Assembly: GCA_964570205.1 (NCBI GenBank)
Contig: CAZMXI010000028.1
Coordinates: 1-33,556, forward strand
DNA: 33,556 bases
From: CAZMXI01 sp964570205
Lineage (GTDB): Bacteria; Planctomycetota; Phycisphaerae; Tepidisphaerales; Tepidisphaeraceae
Direction of reading: 5' to 3'
Shown: one piece after another, positions 30,354-33,556 of the stretch
How the letters are laid out: the number at the start of each line of letters is the position of its first letter
Position numbering within the stretch: the stretch's first letter is position 1
Made by a program: the position numbers and the translations under genes
Notes under the pieces: generated by a model
What the model saw: only the letters and a program-made list of their open reading frames with translations
What the model was told of the DNA's origin: nothing
The model's database searches: none

Positions 30354-32495
30354 TTAGAGCGCTCCGCCCCGCGGGCGGGCGCGCTCGAGCTCGCGCTCAG
30401 CGTTCGCTCTCGTCTGCCACTCGACGTGGCCGTCGTTGTAGAGGATGTTGATGCCCTCGCCGCCGTGGGCGCCAAGCTTCTCATGGGCCAGGATCACATC
30501 GGCCGGGTTGTTGGCGTTGCCGCCGAGGTAGACATAGTCGCTGTTCTGGTTGATCCAGGCGATTCTCTCGGCCTCTTTCATGTTGCCCCAGTTGCCTGGG
30601 GCCGACTTGCCGCCGGCCGGGCAGATAAACACCTGCGGCGACAAGTCCGTTGCCAGGGCCATCGTGCCCAGGTCGGGCGGGAACCTCCTGTTGTCATTCT
30701 GATAGAGCATGACGCCCATGCCGATCTGCCGCAGGTTGGACATGCACTTCACGCGGTTGGCGCGCTCCTTGGCGGAGTTAAGGGCCGGAAGCAGGATGCT
30801 GAATTGAACAGAGGCGAGGGCAACGACGGCACCCTGCTGAGAGGCCATCACCTCAGAACCCGGGAAAGGGCTGTAGCCCTTCATGTGCACGCCGGCCTCG
30901 TCGGTCCACGAGAAGCTGGCTGCGGGGGTCAGATATCGCTTGAGCACGGGCAGCGGCGGGATGATCATCGGCTCGGTCTTGACGCCGAACATATCGGCCG
31001 CCCCGAACCCGAGCTGCGACAGTGCCAGCAGCATCTGGTAATTCTCATCCGCCGAGCGGGGTAGATCCATGAAGGCCATGCCGGTGGCCTTTTCGCCGCC
31101 AAGCTGCTTGCGGAGCCTCTGGAACTCGGGATTGTCCAGGATCGACGACTTGTTCGGGTTCACCGCAGCGGCCACGACCTGCGGATACAGGGCACCGTAG
31201 AACACGCCATCCTTGATCGTCCATGCCGGAGAGACCACCGGCAGAGTCACATAGTGGACATCGATGTTACTGACCCTGGTCTGGCCGAACGTGACGCGCA
31301 TCTTCTGCCGCGCCAACTGCATGTTGGCCATGTTGTCGGCGACCATGGAGAGCTTTTCCAGGGCCTTGTTGGCGTCGGCGGGGCGAGCCAGACGATTCAC
31401 CACGGTCATGCCCAGCCAGCCCGATCCCGATGCGCTCGGGTCCATGTACATGCCCCACTCATCGCCGAAGGTCTGAAGCAGGTCCCGCTGCACATCCATC
31501 GCCAGGAACATCCGGGCGCCGCCCAGGCCCTTGTCGAACATCACCTGCGCCTGGGGATCGATCTTGCCCACGGCGTTGCGGATTTCGACGACCAGCTTGG
31601 CCAGGTCGAATCGGCCGGCGGCCATCGACGTGGCCGACCCGGGAATCAGCCGCAACATGTCATCCGACACGGGCTTGGCATCGAGCATGGTCAGCATGCC
31701 CGGCCGGGGCGATGGGGCCGCCAGAAACGCCTGAGTGGCCCAGCCTTTGTTCTCAAATCCGCCGGTGAGCACGAGGCGCTGGAGCCCTTGCAGGCCGATG
31801 GCATCGCGGACCTTCGGCCACATCTCCATCGCCTGGGGGTCGCCGCCCATCTGCACCAACTGGTTGACCATGGCGAGGATCGCCTCAATATCGAGGTAGA
31901 CGATCGCGGCCGGCTCTTTCTGGACCTGTGCCAGCGCCTGCTTGAACTTCGCCGAAGCGCTCAGCGAGTTGGCCGCGTTGGCCAACGCGCCGGCTTCATC
32001 CGGATAGCCGATTGCGAACACAACTACATCATTTTGACGGAAGGTCTTAACCGGCGGGCCACCCTGGGCCATTTCGGCAAGCTGGGTGAACTGGCGAAGC
32101 AGGGTGTCGGCGTCATTGCCGGCCTGGCAGATCAACCCGGCCTTCGGCATTGGAAAGCCCTGAAGGTCGATGCCCGCGAAGAAGAACGCCGTCGGGTGCT
32201 TCCACAGCGGCGACCCGATCGCCAGCACTCGGCGCAGCTCGGCGGCCGTCGCCGGATCCTCGCGGGCGATCCGGTCAATCAGACTGGGCACGAACTCACT
32301 GAAAACCTTGGGAATGTTGGAGTTATCCAACAACCCCTTGAGGTTCGAGTTCTCATACGCCGCGCCCAGGGATTGGCTGCCCTGCCAAGCAACGTAAATC
32401 TGGGCATCTGCGGGTACACGATCGGCCATGGCCTGCGCCATGACCTGCACGGGAAATACGATGAAAGCTAAAAGACATGCGAAGCGCGCTGACAT
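30354..32495 (-). CDS. Large secreted protein with prepilin-like C-terminal domain
   Basis: The 713-residue protein starts MSARFACLLAFIVFPVQVMA, a signal peptide. Residues about 25-540 form an alpha/beta region with openings such as RVPADAQIYVAWQGSQSLGA, resembling the DUF3352-like secreted proteins of planctomycetes; I cannot assign an activity. The last part (about 567-693) reads ILLPALNSAKERANRVKCMS then NLRQIGMGVMLYQNDNRRFP and ends INILYNDGHVEW. This is the type II pseudopilin/DUF1559-like helix-plus-domain with the DGH tail found in hundreds of planctomycete proteins, but lacking the N-terminal cleavage motif and fused to the large front part. AAAGGAGG precedes the ATG perfectly. A strong terminator follows, so it is monocistronic. 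Confidence 0.75.
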   Translation of the reverse strand: MSARFACLLAFIVFPVQVMAQAMADRVPADAQIYVAWQGSQSLGAAYENSNLKGLLDNSNIPKVFSEFVPSLIDRIAREDPATAAELRRVLAIGSPLWKHPTAFFFAGIDLQGFPMPKAGLICQAGNDADTLLRQFTQLAEMAQGGPPVKTFRQNDVVVFAIGYPDEAGALANAANSLSASAKFKQALAQVQKEPAAIVYLDIEAILAMVNQLVQMGGDPQAMEMWPKVRDAIGLQGLQRLVLTGGFENKGWATQAFLAAPSPRPGMLTMLDAKPVSDDMLRLIPGSATSMAAGRFDLAKLVVEIRNAVGKIDPQAQVMFDKGLGGARMFLAMDVQRDLLQTFGDEWGMYMDPSASGSGWLGMTVVNRLARPADANKALEKLSMVADNMANMQLARQKMRVTFGQTRVSNIDVHYVTLPVVSPAWTIKDGVFYGALYPQVVAAAVNPNKSSILDNPEFQRLRKQLGGEKATGMAFMDLPRSADENYQMLLALSQLGFGAADMFGVKTEPMIIPPLPVLKRYLTPAASFSWTDEAGVHMKGYSPFPGSEVMASQQGAVVALASVQFSILLPALNSAKERANRVKCMSNLRQIGMGVMLYQNDNRRFPPDLGTMALATDLSPQVFICPAGGKSAPGNWGNMKEAERIAWINQNSDYVYLGGNANNPADVILAHEKLGAHGGEGINILYNDGHVEWQTRANAERELERARPRGGAL

Positions 32496-32622
32496 GAAAC
32501 CTCCTTTGAATGCCATTGGAGCTCTTTAGTGTAGAGTCGAGGCACCCACGGAAATATTACCGTTCCACCCGGAGCGTGTGAGAGATGAGTATAACTATGG
32601 GGCAGAGCACGAACAAGAAGAA

Positions 32623-32658
32623 CCCGTACTCCGCGGCGCGCCGCCCGGTCAATACGGG
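32623..32658 (-). terminator. Hairpin at the end of the creatininase gene
   Basis: CCCGTA (32623-32628) and TACGGG (32653-32658) flank a GC-rich inner palindrome (GCGGCGCGCCGC). On the minus strand the stem is followed by TTCTTCTTG. The stem overlaps the last codons of the gene. It probably acts as a terminator, though the U-run is broken. The 32496-32648 gap otherwise shows no gene. Confidence 0.4.
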
Positions 32659-33422
32659 AAGGTATTGTTCATCTCGGCGGTGGCGATCTCGTACATCGCC
32701 AGCCCCAGACGATCGACGAGCACATCCATGAGGCGGCGGCCTTTGTCGGCCGTGGCGGCTGACGGATCGCCCACCCCGGTATCCTCAGTCAACAGGTGCC
32801 ACGGGCGGGTGATGCTGATCCACCCCTCGCGCACGCTCTTCAGCCGGCATGGATTGGCTTTGCCCTTGCCGGCCTGTTCCAGCTTCACCCATTGCGGGAA
32901 GAACGCCAGCCCGAGACTGGTCTCGCTTTCGTCGGCATGCTCCGCAGCCCTGTCGAAGATCGTGGGATACATGTCGGCCGCCATCCGGTACCAGTCGCAC
33001 AGGCACAGGAAGACCCTGGTGCGGTGGTGCAGTTCGCGCATGAGCGGCTTGAGCTCGTTGCCGCCGTGGCCATTCAAAAGCAAGAGCTTGCGAATGCCCT
33101 GCTGTTGGAGCGATTCAACCACATCGGCGATGATCTTGAGCAGCGTCGTGGGGGTGAGGCTGATGGCGACGCCGCCCGGCACCTGAAGATGGTTGGTGTT
33201 CACGCCGAACGGCAGCGCCGGCAGCAGCAGGACTCTGGCGCCGCGGCCATAGGCGGATGCGCAGGCGCGCCGGCCGATCTCTTCCACCTGGTAGGTGTCG
33301 GTGCCATAGGGCATGTGCAGGTTGTGCGGCTCGGTCGCCCCGAAGGGCAGCACGGCCAGATCCCACTTGACGCCCCGCACAAACGCATGGCTCTGTTCGC
33401 TCAAGACCCAGTCATTGGACAT
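32649..33422 (-). CDS. Creatininase-family amidohydrolase
   Basis: The 257-residue protein of the creatininase/FAPy-deformylase family is a metal-dependent cyclic-amide hydrolase. Metal ligands are visible in LPFGATEPHNLHMPYGTDT (E31, H33, D42) and in NGHGGN followed later by HADESETS, where the His and Glu complete the two-metal site. Actual substrates in this family range from creatinine to the mycofactocin peptide and formamidopyrimidine, and none can be chosen from context. The start ATG at 33422 is supported by GAGGGG just upstream and by homology; the longer frame to 33533 has no support. It is followed by a hairpin and is not linked to the next gene. Confidence 0.88.
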   Translation of the reverse strand: MSNDWVLSEQSHAFVRGVKWDLAVLPFGATEPHNLHMPYGTDTYQVEEIGRRACASAYGRGARVLLLPALPFGVNTNHLQVPGGVAISLTPTTLLKIIADVVESLQQQGIRKLLLLNGHGGNELKPLMRELHHRTRVFLCLCDWYRMAADMYPTIFDRAAEHADESETSLGLAFFPQWVKLEQAGKGKANPCRLKSVREGWISITRPWHLLTEDTGVGDPSAATADKGRRLMDVLVDRLGLAMYEIATAEMNNTFPY

Positions 33423-33499
33423 GCCCCTCAGCTTATCCGGAGGGCCGCAAGGCCGCGAGCCCCAGAGACCCTGGTGGCGGGATCGGCCGCCCGCAGTGG

Positions 33500-33517
33500 G
33501 TTTGGGTGTGCCCAAAC
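33500..33517. repeat. Perfect short palindrome upstream of the creatininase gene
   Basis: GTTTGGG (33500-33506) and CCCAAAC (33511-33517) pair around TGTG. It has the same plan as the first hairpins of the REP-like units at 29.06 kb, and may be another intergenic repeat or a regulatory hairpin. No gene is seen in 33423-33556. Confidence 0.4.
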
Positions 33518-33556
33518 ATTCGGGAGATGGCATAATGAGGGGGTTGGCCGGCGGAG

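Noticed and set aside
33423..33533. N-terminal extension of the creatininase-family protein
   Set aside because: The extra residues have no homology character and a proper ribosome site precedes the ATG at 33422.
1..33556. CRISPR array, tRNA or rRNA genes
   Set aside because: No regularly spaced direct repeats, no tRNA T-loop pattern and no rRNA-like segments were noticed on reading both strands.

Overview
The window is GC-rich bacterial chromosome. It most likely comes from a flagellated member of the Planctomycetota, plausibly Phycisphaerae. The pointers are an arylsulfatase-type enzyme with a Tat/lipoprotein leader, two PEP-CTERM surface proteins, a large secreted protein with a prepilin-like tail ending in the DGH motif common in that phylum, and polysaccharide-degradation genes. 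The taxonomic call is inference from gene content; no rRNA or tRNA gene was seen.

Layout. (1) 1-3.3 kb: an S-adenosylmethionine-cycle pair on the minus strand, an ArsR-type regulator fused to a methyltransferase-like domain followed by ahcY (cut by the window edge), with a divergent FAD/NAD oxidoreductase. (2) 3.6-18.1 kb: a flagellar cluster, all on the minus strand and read from high to low coordinates: small ORF - flgF - flgG - flgA - flgH - flgI - flgJ-like - flgN-like - flgK - flgL - fliW - csrA - flagellin 2 - flagellin 1. It holds the distal rod, P/L-ring and hook-filament junction genes, then the filament genes and the FliW/CsrA control pair. Sigma-54-like promoters lie before the first gene and between flgL and fliW. 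The flagellin 2 leader carries a GGA hexaloop hairpin exactly over the Shine-Dalgarno, a textbook CsrA target. FliW, CsrA and flagellin therefore probably form the homeostatic switch known from Bacillus subtilis hag. (3) 18.2-20.75 kb: a scrambled accessory island with a thioredoxin-like domain lacking its usual VKOR partner, an IS66 transposase remnant, an orphan polymorphic-toxin tip coupled to a DUF2247 immunity gene, and a REP-type tyrosine transposase with imperfect terminal inverted repeats. (4) 20.75-22.8 kb: two PEP-CTERM proteins and a small lipoprotein. (5) 22.9-29.0 kb: sulfatase, heparinase-II/III-like lyase, SDR oxidoreductase and GH88-like unsaturated uronyl hydrolase, together looking like a locus for a sulfated, uronate-containing glycan. 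(6) 29.0-33.5 kb: a REP-like palindrome cluster, a short membrane ORF, a 2-Cys peroxiredoxin, the large secreted protein with a prepilin-like tail, and a creatininase-family amidohydrolase.

The most interesting items are the FliW/CsrA/flagellin leader architecture with sigma-54 sites, the orphan toxin-immunity module beside transposase material, the regulator-methyltransferase fusion next to ahcY, and the three-unit palindromic repeat at 29.06-29.18 kb. I did not find an obviously unprecedented multi-gene system.
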